From Pleurostoma richardsiae (taxonomy: Eukaryota; Ascomycota; Sordariomycetes; Calosphaeriales; Pleurostomataceae), in the NCBI GenBank assembly GCA_030052745.1, contig JANBVO010000026.1:418477-482476 (forward strand): DNA of 64,000 bases. The letters are read 5' to 3'. This document shows positions 53,792 through 64,000 of this stretch, in pieces. The position numbers and the translations under genes are program-made. The notes under the pieces are model-generated. The model was not told the origin of the DNA. It made no database searches and worked only from the letters and a program-made list of their open reading frames with translations. The first letter of the stretch is position 1. Every line of letters begins with the position of its first letter.

Positions 53792-56700
53792 ATGGATTAC
53801 TCCAAATTGCGGGCTGCCGCGCTGCGAGATGGAGAAGACGAGGAGGCGGTCACTGTTGATACCCGGGCCCTAATAGACAAGGTTCTTGCCAGGTACTCCG
53901 GCGAGTGGACGACGCTCCGAGAGCTCATCCAGAACGCTGCCGACGCCCAGGCAACCACCGTCTCTATCAAGTGGGAAACGAACCCTTCAACATCAGTGCC
54001 ACTGCCCTCTGGCACGACAAGCCGATCTGAGCTCTTGAAGCACGTCATATCCCACCACACACTGCGCCGACTCCTGGTGCAGAACAATGGCCAACCATTT
54101 ACGAAGACGGACTGGGGTAGACTCAAGAGGATCGCGGAGGGCAACCCTGACGAGACCAAGATTGGCGCTTTCGGTGTTGGGTTCTACAGCGTGTTTGCTG
54201 ACTGCGAAGAGCCATTCGTCAGCTCGGGCAACGAGGCTATGGCGTTCTACTGGAAGGGTAATGCTCTTTTCACAAGGAAGCTCCAACTGCCAGAGGGCCA
54301 AGGAAGTTCAGATACGACCTTTGTCCTAGACTACAGGAACAACACCACACCCTTGCCTAACTTGCTCTCAATAGGCCAGTTCCTTGCGACGAGCCTGACC
54401 TTCGTGGCCCTGCAGAACATCGAATTCTGGATCGATGACTGGAAGATTCTGTCTCTGCAGAAGAAGTCCTCGCCCAGTGTAGAGGTTCCTATATCACGAG
54501 ACATCGAGACGAGGACGAAAGAGGGTCTCATGAAACTGGCCGCTGTTGAAAGGACAAGTTTTCAGATAGACGCTTCCGTCATGAGTGCTCTTGGTTGGAA
54601 ACCCCAGGCCGCAGCCTCAGTTGCCAAGGCCAGTGAGAACTATGGCTCATCAGATATTCCGTCCTTGAGGAACTTCTTCTCGCGACTCACATCCAACTCT
54701 TCACAAGCAAACATGCGGGGCAAGGCTGCCAGGGAGGAGAAGGCAACTCAAGATGCCATCGCGGAGGATATCACTGCCGTGTCCACATCAAGTATCTTCC
54801 TTCGGGTCATGTCCGGCTCCATTCGGACAGACATATCGGCTTCCTTTGCGGCAGAATTAGAACGAGCTACCAAGAAGCCCCCTCCCAAGGTCACCAAACT
54901 ATCCATCCTGACTTCATCGTACGATGAAACGCTTGCATCTGAGAGCTCTACCACCTCGGGCCCAGCTGCAAAGGCGGCTGATGTGTTCGCATCTGTCCTA
55001 CCGAGCAAGAAGCCAGGTGGCAGGATATTCATCGGTTTCCCGACTACGCAGACGACGGGAGGCGGCATGCATATCTCGGCGCCATCGGTCATTCCAACTG
55101 TGGAACGCGAGGCGATTGACCTCAACGCGAGATGGGTTCGGACGTGGAACATTGAGATGCTCAGGATAGCAGGAATCATGACGAATCTCGGCCTTACGAA
55201 TGAGATGTCTGACTTGCAAATGAAGCTTCGGAGGACTGCGGATGCCCGCGGGCCGGGCTCGAAAATCTCTGACGCAGACGTGGCCAAGTTCATCCCTGAA
55301 GCATTGCATATCCTCAAAACGTACACGTTCGGGGATTCTACCCCAAGTGCACAAGTTGCTCAGATCATCGAAGAGGCATTCTGGACAGCCCTCAAGAAGC
55401 CGGTCGTTTCAGTATACTCGAGTAGAGGCGTGCTGCCCACGACCAAGGTCCGCGTAGGATCTGAGGAAATGAACAAGTTTGTCGATGGTATCCCTATTAT
55501 CCTTCCGGAAATGAAGGAGCAGCCATTCATCGGAAAGTTAACCGACTTTGGTCTCGTCCAGCGCATCACGTTTGACGATGTTCGCCAAGAGCTCGAGGCG
55601 AAGGCGTTGAACAGAGACCAGCTCATCCACTTCATCAGCTGGGCGGGCAAGAACGCAGCGAACGGTGATCTCGACCCGGCCGGTAGGGCTGGCCTTCTCG
55701 GGGTCGCCGTAGCCACGGTTAGCGAAAGCGGAGGAGACTCTGGCGATATCATCGCCCTTGGATCCATCACGAACTACCTGAGCACAAACAAGATCCCTGC
55801 CAACCTGCCTATACCACCCACCACGGTACCATTCGCTTATACAAGAGAAACTCCTCTCGCGCATCTCCAAGCGTTGGGATGGGAGCCTCTAGAGATAGTA
55901 CCGTGGTTGAGGTACCTTATCGAAGCGGCGCCGAGACTGAATGAGGAGCAGAACCTGACAAAGTCACCGGCTTTCGCTGCGCAAGTCCTCATAGTCTTGT
56001 CCAAGAATTGGGATAACATGAGCCAAAGCTCCAAGGCTTCCGTGGTGGCGGCTCTGAAGAATGTGACGGTCATACCTACAAAAATGGGCATGAGAAAGCC
56101 GGCAGAATCGTTCTTCCCTTCAGTTAAGCTCTTCGATGACCTGCCTACCGTGCAGAAGAATTGCAGCAGTGTTAAGGAGAAGTTCCTCTCGGCTTTGGGC
56201 GTTCGAAAAACAGTCGATTTGGAGACCATTTTCACGCGCCTGTTGAACCCTTCGCCCGAATCTGGCGAGACTACGCAAAAGAAATGGAGCCATGTCGAAC
56301 TGATCAAGTACCTCGCCTCAGTGAAAAACGATATCCCGGCTGACGACATGAAGAAACTTCGCGAGTCTCAGATCTGCCCAGTAGAAGCTGGACCGCCGGG
56401 CATGGAATCCACAAAAGGTTCGACTAAGCTCTACAAAGTATCAGAGCTCTTCTCGCCGAATGATGCACTCCGGGCCCTCGGTCTCCCTATGCTTCAGTGG
56501 CCTGGGCCTCCGGGCAGCTTCCGATCAACCAGCGCCGAGGGCAGGTTTCTCACGACGTTGGGACTGCGGTCGTTCCCGACCGTCCCGGAATTGGTGGACA
56601 TGATGTCCTCGACAGATCCTTCCTTGAGAGACAAGGCACGGATGTATTTCATCGCCAACCATCATCTCAACGGCTATATATCGTTCAATATGGCGGGCAC

Positions 56701-59232
56701 AAACAAGCCAATATTGCCACTGGAGGGAAACGAGAAACAGCTTGTACCTCCGTCTGCGTGTTATACTAACGAGGCCGCTGCCGTGCTTGGATTCAACATC
56801 CTGAAGAAGGACTTGCACCAACACGCGAACAAGTTCGGCGTGGCTAGAGACCCTCCCATCCTAGAGTGCGTCAATAGGCTAATTGCCCGGCCGCCACGGG
56901 ATCGGCAGATGGCCATGACCCTCTTCGAATACTTCACTACCCGCTTGGGTGACATTGGAGAGAGCAGTTTGTCCAAGCTGAGAGACGCGCCTATTGTTCC
57001 TTTTGAACGGAAGGGCCGAGATAGTGGGGATAGAAAGGATGGCAGTGGTCTCACCCTTATCCGGCCTCGGAACTGTTATCTCGGGTCGTCATCGACGTAC
57101 GGCGACATCTTCGACTTTGTCGACTTTGGACCAAATGCGAACGCCTTCCTGTTCAAATGCGGCGCGAAGAGCGAGCCCACGAAGCTGGAAATCGCACGTT
57201 TTGCGTGTGGCGAACCTGCGCGTCTGTTAACTATTCTTCAGAGCTCCGAGAAGTACTTGAACCTTCTCAGGTCTCTTGCAGAAGACCTCCCTACTCTCAA
57301 GAAGGATAGGGACCTCTACAGGCAAATGAAGACCCAGAACTGGCTGATGGCATCGAGAGAGATCTCTTCATCTAAGAGTAAAGGATCCGACTACGATGAC
57401 GACGAGACGCCAATCAAGCAATACCAGCTTGCCGCCCCAAACAAGATAGTGATTCTGGATGACTATATCAGCTTCCGGTTATTCAAGGAATCTTTGATCT
57501 GTGCTCCTGAAGAAGATGTCCTGGAGAACTTCTACTTGGCCCTCGGATCGCAGACTCTCGGGAGCCTTGTTCAAGAGGACCTGCGGATAGGACCGCATAG
57601 CGAGAAGCAGGACGGCGCAGTCTGGCTCAGAAAACACGTGCTGGAGAGATCAAAGATCTTTCTGTATGAATATGCCAGGTATAAGCAAGATGCTATCAAG
57701 CATGATGCTCGGTGGCTGGAGAAGAACTTAACCGTTGAGGTTGTGAGGTCCGTTGCACTTCGCCGTACGCTGCGTGGCCATTCTCAGTCCCACACGGAGA
57801 AGAGGTCTGCTGCCAGTGCCAAGACTGCGGCAGGCTGGGTGCTGTACGTGGCCGCTGAACAGGGTCGCCCGGACATGTACCAAGTCGGCCAAGCAGTCTG
57901 CCAGCTTCTGCTCACAAGACCTAGCCAGCAAGCTTACCTCTTCTTCGAGCCCTTCTTGAAGCTCGATCTGCTAGACCTGCGGGCTCGCGGGTACAATGTG
58001 GACAGAATTCTTCGCGCGAAGGCGGCCGAGGCTCGCGTCGCCGAGGAAGAGAGGCGCAAAGCTCTTGAAGAGGAGCAGAAGCGGATCAGAGAGACAGAGC
58101 AAGAGTGGACGAGACAGCATAAAGCTGCCGAAGCCGCCAGACAGACTACGAGGACTCCTGAGCCTGCCATGCCTGGTGCGTTTGGCGCTGACTCTCCTGA
58201 GGATGACCACGCTATCGTAAATCGTGCTCCCTCAGTATCCAGAGGACCAAAGGGCATATTTTCAAATCTTTCGCGGCGATTTGGATTCGAGAGGGACGAT
58301 GAATCGCAGCAACACCTTGAAAATTTCCTCCCAGAGCCAGAGACAAAACCTCTTCCGCCGAAAGTAACTGGGACAGACGGGAAACCCAAGGGCAAGGATG
58401 ACGGCAGGGTAACCTCTCCCGCCGTGATCCAGCAGAACCTGCTAAACGCCATCAAGTCGACGCGGGCCCACGACTCATCGCACCTGTTCTCTCCGCCCAG
58501 GGCTGAAGAGGTCAAGGAGCAGGCGTCATACTGCGACAGCAAGCCGGCGCACAACATCAACTTCGCCGCAGAGGCCCCCAACGGCATGCGCGTCTTCGTC
58601 GCCAAGGATCTCTCGGTGGACCCGGCGACCTTCCTCTCCTCCAACACCGGGCCCATCGGCGCGTTCGAGAGCCTCCTGCGCGAGGTGGGCGGCGTGTACG
58701 GCCTCTCGCCGGCGTCGCTGCACATCTTCTACGACGAGCAGGGCGGCACCATCGCCTTCAACAACGGCGGGAGCATCTTCTGCAACCTCCGCTTCTTCAT
58801 CCAGCTGCACGCCGGCCGGGTGGGCGGCGGCGGCGAGGCCAAGGCGGAGGCGGCGGTGTGGTGGTGGGTGGTCGTCGCGCACGAGCTGGCGCACAACCTG
58901 GTCTCGCAGCACAACTCGGATCACAGTTATTACACGTAAGCTGCCCCTTTCTCCTCGTTTTCTACTTCCCCGTCATCCTCTTGCACTCTTCTTTGCTGTA
59001 AGCCATAATGCTGACATGCGTGGGGCGCAGCGAATCGTTCATCCAGCAGTACTTCCCCAAGATGATGGCCCGGTCGATGGCCTGGGTGCGGGGTGCAGCC
59101 ACAAGCAGCGGCGGCAGCTCGAGCGATGTGCCGGTGAGCCACCAGCGCCAGGGGAGCTCGGGGTCTCAGCGGCCTCTGCCTCCGCCGCCGCCGTATCGGC
59201 AGACTGACAGGCCCGGCAGCCTGTTAGACTAG
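53792..59232 (+). CDS. Giant HSP90-type ATPase-fold protein (sacsin-like N-terminus) with C-terminal HExxH motif
   Basis: Two exons (53792-58935, 59031-59232) encode 1781 residues. The N-terminus has a GHKL ATPase fold like sacsin and HSP90: the N-box LRELIQNAADAQATTVSI near residue 43 and the glycine motif IGAFGVGFYSVFADCEEPFV near 128. The long middle is a fungal-conserved region that I know only as a domain of unknown function. From about 1400 there is a Glu/Arg/Ala helix (EARVAEEERRKALEEEQKRIRETE) and then a low-complexity stretch. Near the C-terminus is a compact conserved block (NFAAEAPNGMRVFVAKDLSVDPATF ... GGTIAFNNGGSIFCNLRFF), then VVAHELAHNLVSQHNSDHS at 1694-1712, a zincin-like HExxH. 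The last exon ends in a Pro-rich tail. A chaperone or nucleic-acid role is possible; protease activity is inference from the motif. Confidence 0.85.
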
Positions 59233-60921
59233 ACGGGGGAAACTCGGGAGTTCCTGTTTAGTTGCTTAGAGAGTGCCGAGAGGTCATTGAGGCTGTACAC
59301 TCATAGACGGGGAAAGATTTAAACATGGCTTTGTGGAGCGAGCACAGGGTGTGGATGGTCTGTTGCATAGCATGTTGCGTTGATTTGGTCTTTAGGAAGC
59401 TCTAGACCAGCATGGGACCTGCCTGTATAGAGTACTGTATCAACAAAACACCAAATCTTAACTCTTTGGGGTCTTCTCCGCATTGTGTCTCTTCTCCACC
59501 CTCTCGGATCCTTTCACCAGTTATCCACATAACTGCTACGGTAGGTACCTAGGTAAGGGATGTATCAACGCCGAGATATTTCCTCCGTGATGAGGGCCAA
59601 GCCTGCGTGGTTTCTTGTCGTTGTTAGCCACCGCCGCGAAGGAAGTGGTTCCCTCAGAGAAGAATTGGGTGTAAGACGGTCTCTGTGTTAGTTTTGTTCC
59701 GGTCGGATGACCCTTTTCTGGGGTAGATACGGGCTTCGGTGTCTGCTTCATGATTACACGTCGTCCTGAGAATGCCGGTCCTGCCGGGACGAAGCTGGAG
59801 GTTTACGCGAGTCGTTTCCTAAGAGGATGGAATCAAAAAAGGGGGGTGTGGTAAGCCTTGATAGGACTGGGAGATGAGGATGGACGAAGACGTTCACAAT
59901 GCATGCCAAGCATGTCCAACGATGCTCTCCACTCGATACTCTCAATACGCTCTATACTATACCTGTACTGCACTGTACTGTACTGAGTAGTTTCCTCCGC
60001 ACGTTGAAGGCTCGGGGTATCACACAAGTTTTCCTCTTTCGGAAAGTTGGTCCTTGCTCCCGACCCTCTCACATCGATCATATCCCTGTTACCCCGCGTG
60101 AGACGCGACGAGATGGATGGCATGCCAAGATCTCCTTCTTCCACCCCAACCCAACCAAAACATGCCCGCGGTACGGAGGTACTTCTGACAGCATCGTATT
60201 CATTGATCCATCGATCTTATCCGGCTCCTTGTGCCTCCAGTGTGGTCAATGATCCGCTCGAGAGCGACTGATGCACTGGTATTTGCTCCGGTGTGGCTTC
60301 CGCGGCCTTGGGGTTGGCCAACACGGTCGCTGCGCCGCTTGGGGGCCGCATTCTCGGCCGGCAGGTGTACTGTTGTGAGGGAGGCATCCCGCACCCTGGG
60401 CGGATGCCTCCGTGTCTCTGTGCCAGTCAGGATCACAGGAGATGATATCTTGCGGCCGATGGTGAAGACCTCAGAGTATGTTGGCTAGGCATGCTATCAC
60501 GCACAAGGCATGGCCGGGAAATCTCAAGCGGTTAACTCCACTGCCTGAAGTCAGGTTCATTATAACGACAGTATGCCCTCTTCTTGTGGATACGGCTTGA
60601 GTCACGCAGGCCATGGAGATGCGTCGAAGTCGGCGCAGGTGGCTCGTCTATGAGCCTCCCATAGCAGTGATCTCCACCGGCCGGGGCAGAATGCAGTCGG
60701 AAAGTCGACTGCTCAGGGCATATCCAGCGTCTGTACCGCGGCGATTATGGCTACCTCCCGCTCCTGAGCTCGTGTATAAAGGGGCCATCAGGATGATGTC
60801 TATCATGGATGCCTGCGATGTCCTATAGCTCCAACGGGAAGAACCTACCTATTGTCTAGCATTCACGATATCACATCTTGTAAGGATACCGTCTCGTTAC
60901 CTCCGGGGACAACAAGGGACC
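59233..60921. other. Intergenic region with TATA box for the methyltransferase
   Basis: About 1.7 kb. No coding sequence is supported. It contains TAGGTACCTAGGT-type and GTACTG repeats (about 59543 and 59960), and a TATAAAG at 60775-60781. A tRNA-like stretch near 60510 was considered and rejected. Confidence 0.45.
60775..60781 (+). promoter_or_regulatory. TATA box of the methyltransferase gene
   Basis: TATAAAG lies 141 bp before the methyltransferase start codon, within the normal range for fungal TATA promoters. Assignment is by consensus and position only. Confidence 0.4.
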
Positions 60922-61701
60922 ATGGCTCAGAACATATACGACACCCCAGACTTCTTCGCCGCCTACAGCAAGTACCCGCGGGCGGTCGACGGTCTCTCCG
61001 GCGCATCGGAGTGGCCACGGCTCAAGATCATGCTGCCCGCCAGCCTGCAGTCGAGGCGCGTGCTCGACCTGGGCTGCGGAGATGGGTGGTTCTGCCGCTG
61101 GGCACGCGGGCAAGGCGCCGCCGAGGTGCACGGGCTCGACGTCTCGCAGAACATGCTGGAGCGAGCTGCGAGACTGACCGGAGACGACGGAACAGCTCCC
61201 ATCAGCTTCGCGAGGGTCGACCTCGAAGCGGTCCGGTTACCCGCCGAGGCGTACGACCTGGTCTTCAGCGGCCTGGCGCTGCACTACGTCGAGGGGCTGG
61301 AGGAGCTGCTGCGGCAAGTCCAGATGAGTCTCGTGCCGGGAGGACGGTTCGTCTTCTCCGTCGAGCACCCCGTGTTCACGGCACCGCTGAGGCCCGGCTT
61401 CATTGACGCTGTTGGTGTCCGCGGGGAGGAGGACGGCGACAGGAAACAGTGGCCGCTGGACAGCTACTTCAGCCAGGGCGGGAGGGAAGTGAGCTGGCTG
61501 GTCGACGGCGTGCGGAAGCAGCACAGGACAATGGGGGCGTATATTGAGGCGCTGCTACGCAGCGGGTTTGAGCTCGAGGCGCTGGATGAGTGGGGGAGGA
61601 CGGAGGAAACGGGCAGGATGCACCCCGACTGGCCGAACGAGGGCGTGTGTCCGCGGTTCCTGCTGGTCGGGGCGCGGAAGCGGGAGTCAAGGGGGCTGTG
61701 A
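60922..61701 (+). CDS. Class I SAM-dependent methyltransferase
   Basis: An intronless 259-residue methyltransferase of the small-molecule type (Methyltransf_11-like). Motif I is VLDLGCGDGWFCRWA, motif II the acidic end of strand 2 in VHGLDVSQNMLERA, and motif III ARVDLEAVRL; motif IV is YDLVFSGLALHYVEGLEELL, and the post-motif VPGGRFVFSVEHPVF follows. The rest is a substrate-binding C-terminal part (PLDSYFSQGGREVSWLVDGV...HRTMGAYIEALLRSGFELEALDEWG). The plan and the motif wording resemble bacterial UbiE/COQ5-type and other small-molecule enzymes. Lack of introns and GC-rich codons stand out from most neighbours, so acquisition from bacteria is possible but not shown. Substrate unknown. Confidence 0.88.
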   Translation: MAQNIYDTPDFFAAYSKYPRAVDGLSGASEWPRLKIMLPASLQSRRVLDLGCGDGWFCRWARGQGAAEVHGLDVSQNMLERAARLTGDDGTAPISFARVDLEAVRLPAEAYDLVFSGLALHYVEGLEELLRQVQMSLVPGGRFVFSVEHPVFTAPLRPGFIDAVGVRGEEDGDRKQWPLDSYFSQGGREVSWLVDGVRKQHRTMGAYIEALLRSGFELEALDEWGRTEETGRMHPDWPNEGVCPRFLLVGARKRESRGL

Positions 61702-63444
61702 GGTGCCTGGTGCTGCCCTCTACTCTGCTCTCTTTCCCCCTCTCTCTGTCGGTCTCTCTCTCCTCTTCGGTCTTTCACTGTATACATCGTAGCAGCATAG
61801 CAGATTAGATCGTTCGGTGTTAATGGAGTTTATTAATCGGCGATTCACAATGCCATCCGAATCTCAGGGCCTCCGGTTTGGGTTAACAGTCCGATGCCCG
61901 CGCTGGGCTCCACGCAGGAGCCCGTATGACCAGCTGTCCGGACGCTCTTCTCCCCTCTCCTCTGCTGGTTTTGACGCAAAGAGGGCTGTTCGCTCGTCAG
62001 ATCTGCCGCAGCTCCCGCGCGGTCATCCCTCCAAGAGCTACCCCACACTCGTCCAAACTGTCCGTAGACGCCGAGCGACCCCCGAGAAACACCCGCCGCG
62101 ACCACCAACAAGGTATCAAACGCATGCGCCAAGGGGGGGAATGGATGGATGGATCAACGAACGCCCCGTAGCGCCGATGCCACACGTGCGGCTCGAAGAG
62201 GTCCCTGGCCAAGATGCCGGACAACTCTACTGTAGTACTGCGTACTGTGTAGAGCTGCAGGCAGACCGGCCGTCCCAGCGCGGCCTGGCATTGGCCGAGT
62301 AGTCTTTCCCAAGACGTGCCGTGCTGCACGCTCGGCGGAACTGCTAGGCCGTTTGTAGCATCTTGCCCCTTTCGTCGCGTGTGTGTCTGTCCGTCTGCCT
62401 TTGAAGATGAGGGGCTCTTTTTGCGGGGTTGGAAGTGAAGCAGCCATCTCTGGGACTTTCTGGGAGGGCTCGTCAGCGTGCCCAGATGAGGTGAGAGCCA
62501 ACGGGAGGGCGCCGTCCTGCGTCGTACAGCGTCTCTCTCTCGGCTGAAGAGCCATGGATCGAATCCCATCCTCGTCGAGCTGCTTGCTGCTGCCCCTGCT
62601 CTTGCTCCCCCCCCCTTTCCGCTGCTCTTCTCCGCTTCCACTTAACAAACCCGCCTCTTCCCTGGATCCTTTGGTCCTGAAGGACCCTTCTGCCGTGCCA
62701 TGCCATCAGATACTACTCCTACTCCGCAGGGCCTGGGCGTCCAATGTCCGAAGCAGCCATACACGGTGGTTCGGGAGCGGACGAGTGACCCCCTCCCCGC
62801 ACGGCGCAATGACAGATCTGCAGCCCTCGCTTGACTAGCAGGTGTGTGAGAGCAATTGGCTAAAGTTCGGGCGCCGTTTTGTCTCGTCGCCCTTAGCTCT
62901 GAGGCCCGTCGATGGGCGGGACAAAGATGATGCCCCGTGATGCTCGTAGAGAGGAGGGGGGGCCATCTTGGTGTAGGTCTGCTCTGGTCGATGGAGCATA
63001 AATATCTCCGAGCTCCTTCATTCCCAACGACTCCCACCCTGCTCGTGCGCGTCATTCTCCGGTCCCCCCCAAATCGTCCCATCTTCTCTGTGCTCTTCGT
63101 CAGCATCCCAAGTTTCCTCCGAGACCCCTACATACTCTGCGTTGTAGCTCTGGCGGTGCCCGTTCACGCCCGTTCTATACCCAGCCTTTTACCCACTTCT
63201 GGCCGCCGCTGAAGCTCCGGCCGTTCCCTGACGTCTTTGATACCCTTAATCATCGACAGGCGCAACATAAACCCTATCTGCCGGCCTACCCTTACGAGTC
63301 GTACGTTTCCCGCGCGTATAAGACCGTTGGAGCTCCCCTCCAGCTCGCCAAGCTTCTGTCCCGCTGATCGACAACCAGCTCCCCCCCCTACTCCTCTCTC
63401 TCTCAGCCTTTTACAGCTCGGATATTTCTCTTGAATAAGCCAAA
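61702..63444. other. Intergenic region, FDH promoter
   Basis: About 1.74 kb. Frames such as 61817-62302 are unremarkable. It has a GGAT repeat (about 62141-62155), several C- or G-rich homopolymers and a TATAAG at 63317, about 130 bp before the formate dehydrogenase start. The last 300 bp are pyrimidine-rich leader. Confidence 0.45.
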
Positions 63445-63744
63445 ATGGTATTATTACTCTCGTCTACTGCTCGTTCCGCAGCCCGCACCCTCCGCCCTGC
63501 CACACTGCGCAGCACCCGGGCCCTCTCTACCACTTCCACCCATGCCTCCTCCCCCTCCTCCACCTCCGCCTTGAGGGCAGCCGCCTCCGCGTCGTCGCGG
63601 CTGGCGGGCGGGCTGCCCACGTCCCCCATGCTGCGGTCGAACCTGGGCCTGGGCCCGAGCACCACCATTCGGACGCTGACTGGGAAACGCGAAAAGGTCA
63701 AGGTCCTACTTGTTCTCTACGACGGCGGCCACCATGCCGAGGAG
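63445..63744 (+). CDS. Formate dehydrogenase (NAD), first exon, cut by window edge
   Basis: The visible exon encodes 100 residues and ends at GAG/GTGAGT. The last part, EKVKVLLVLYDGGHHAEE, is the start of the NAD-dependent formate dehydrogenase fold, whose cytosolic fungal forms begin with this strand. Here about 80 Ser/Thr/Ala/Arg-rich residues with no acidic residues until the end (MVLLLSSTARSAARTLRPATLRSTRALSTTS) precede it, a clear mitochondrial targeting signal. The enzyme oxidises formate to CO2. The rest of the gene lies beyond position 64000; the stretch 63745-64000 looks like intron. Because the usual internal Met before VKVL is absent (Lys-Val-Lys-Val), a cytosolic form from the next ATG is unlikely. 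Confidence 0.8.
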
Positions 63745-64000
63745 GTGAGTCTATCAACATTCCTTGTCTATCATCTTTCCCCTTCTCGTCACTAGAGGAA
63801 GAAGAAGAAATGGCGCCAAAGAGGTGGTGAGCTGGGAAAGCTGTCTGAGCTGTGGTGGAGCTGCAGTGTGCGCGCCGTGAAGAATTGCGGGGTAAAACCC
63901 GCCGAAAAGGCTGCTGCTGCAGGGAAAATGCAAATTCCCGTCCTTATCCATGACGGCAATTGCTTCGCCAAGCAGATACGCTAAAGGGGAGAAGGGGGGG
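63745..64000 (+). other. Probable intron 1 of formate dehydrogenase, running off the window
   Basis: It follows a GTGAGT donor and contains no block resembling the next conserved FDH segment. If it is intron, its length exceeds 250 nt, long for this genome. An alternative is an unrecognised exon with sequencing loss at the edge. Confidence 0.4.

Noticed and set aside
60505-60575. tRNA-like stretch (GGCATGGCCGGGAAATC...GGTTAACTCC...GGTTCATTAT).
   Set aside because: It has D-arm-like and GGTTC words, but no closing acceptor stem, no matched anticodon stem and no proper T-arm (the box reads GGTTCATTATA).
61817-62302. 161-codon + strand frame after the methyltransferase.
   Set aside because: Its amino-acid composition is random, with Arg/Pro/Ser runs, and it has no domain or splice partners.

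Overview
The window comes from a nuclear chromosome of a filamentous ascomycete (Pezizomycotina, most likely a sordariomycete). The evidence is short introns (about 50-120 nt) with GTRNGT...YAG borders, pyrimidine-rich leaders, moderately GC-rich coding sequence, genes on both strands with no operons, and fungal gene families (septin Cdc12/AspC, calcineurin A, Pac3, trimethyllysine dioxygenase, Cys-rich cell-surface proteins). I support 25 protein genes, one of them cut by the right edge, plus one relic. I saw no tRNA, rRNA, CRISPR array or complete transposon. Most genes are spliced. The exon models were built by hand from splice consensus, reading phase and family conservation.

Layout. 0-9.2 kb is housekeeping: PWP2 (-, 90S pre-ribosome), septin CDC12 (+), a mitochondrial PDK/BCKDK-type kinase (-) and ADE2 (+). 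10.7-17.2 kb holds a USP7/Ubp15-type deubiquitinase (+) and TIM22 (+). 17.7-28.3 kb holds a type II membrane GH16 glucanase (-), splicing factor PRP45 (-), a p24 cargo receptor (-), a membrane-anchored PhoD-like phosphatase (+) and a proline-rich two-TM orphan (-). 28.6-43.9 kb is more accessory: a Cys-rich single-pass surface protein (-), trimethyllysine dioxygenase (+), an SDR (+), calcineurin A (+), a 17-exon cysteine-cassette membrane protein (-), the remains of a fungal transcription-factor gene (+) and a possible nuclease-fold orphan (-). 44.2-59.2 kb returns to conserved genes: PAC3 (-), DEAH helicase DHR1/ECM16 (+), a second SDR (+), MED6 (-), an MMTAG2-like RS-rich protein (+) and a 1781-residue HSP90-type ATPase-fold protein ending in an HExxH motif (+). 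60.9-64 kb has an intronless methyltransferase (+) and the first exon of a mitochondrially targeted formate dehydrogenase (+).

Functional links are loose, as expected for a fungus. PWP2 and DHR1 both act in 18S rRNA maturation. PAC3, the deubiquitinase, PRP45 and MED6 are general proteostasis and gene-expression genes. The kinase, TIM22, trimethyllysine dioxygenase and formate dehydrogenase serve mitochondrial metabolism. Several pairs are head-to-head over short shared promoters (PWP2/CDC12, kinase/ADE2, p24/PhoD, PAC3/DHR1, MED6/MMTAG2).

The most unusual items are the cysteine-cassette gene, whose repeats sit on alternating phase-matched small exons and which needs one GC-AG intron; the ATPase-fold giant with a C-terminal HELAHN motif; and very small exons (12, 12, 18 and 34 nt) in several genes.
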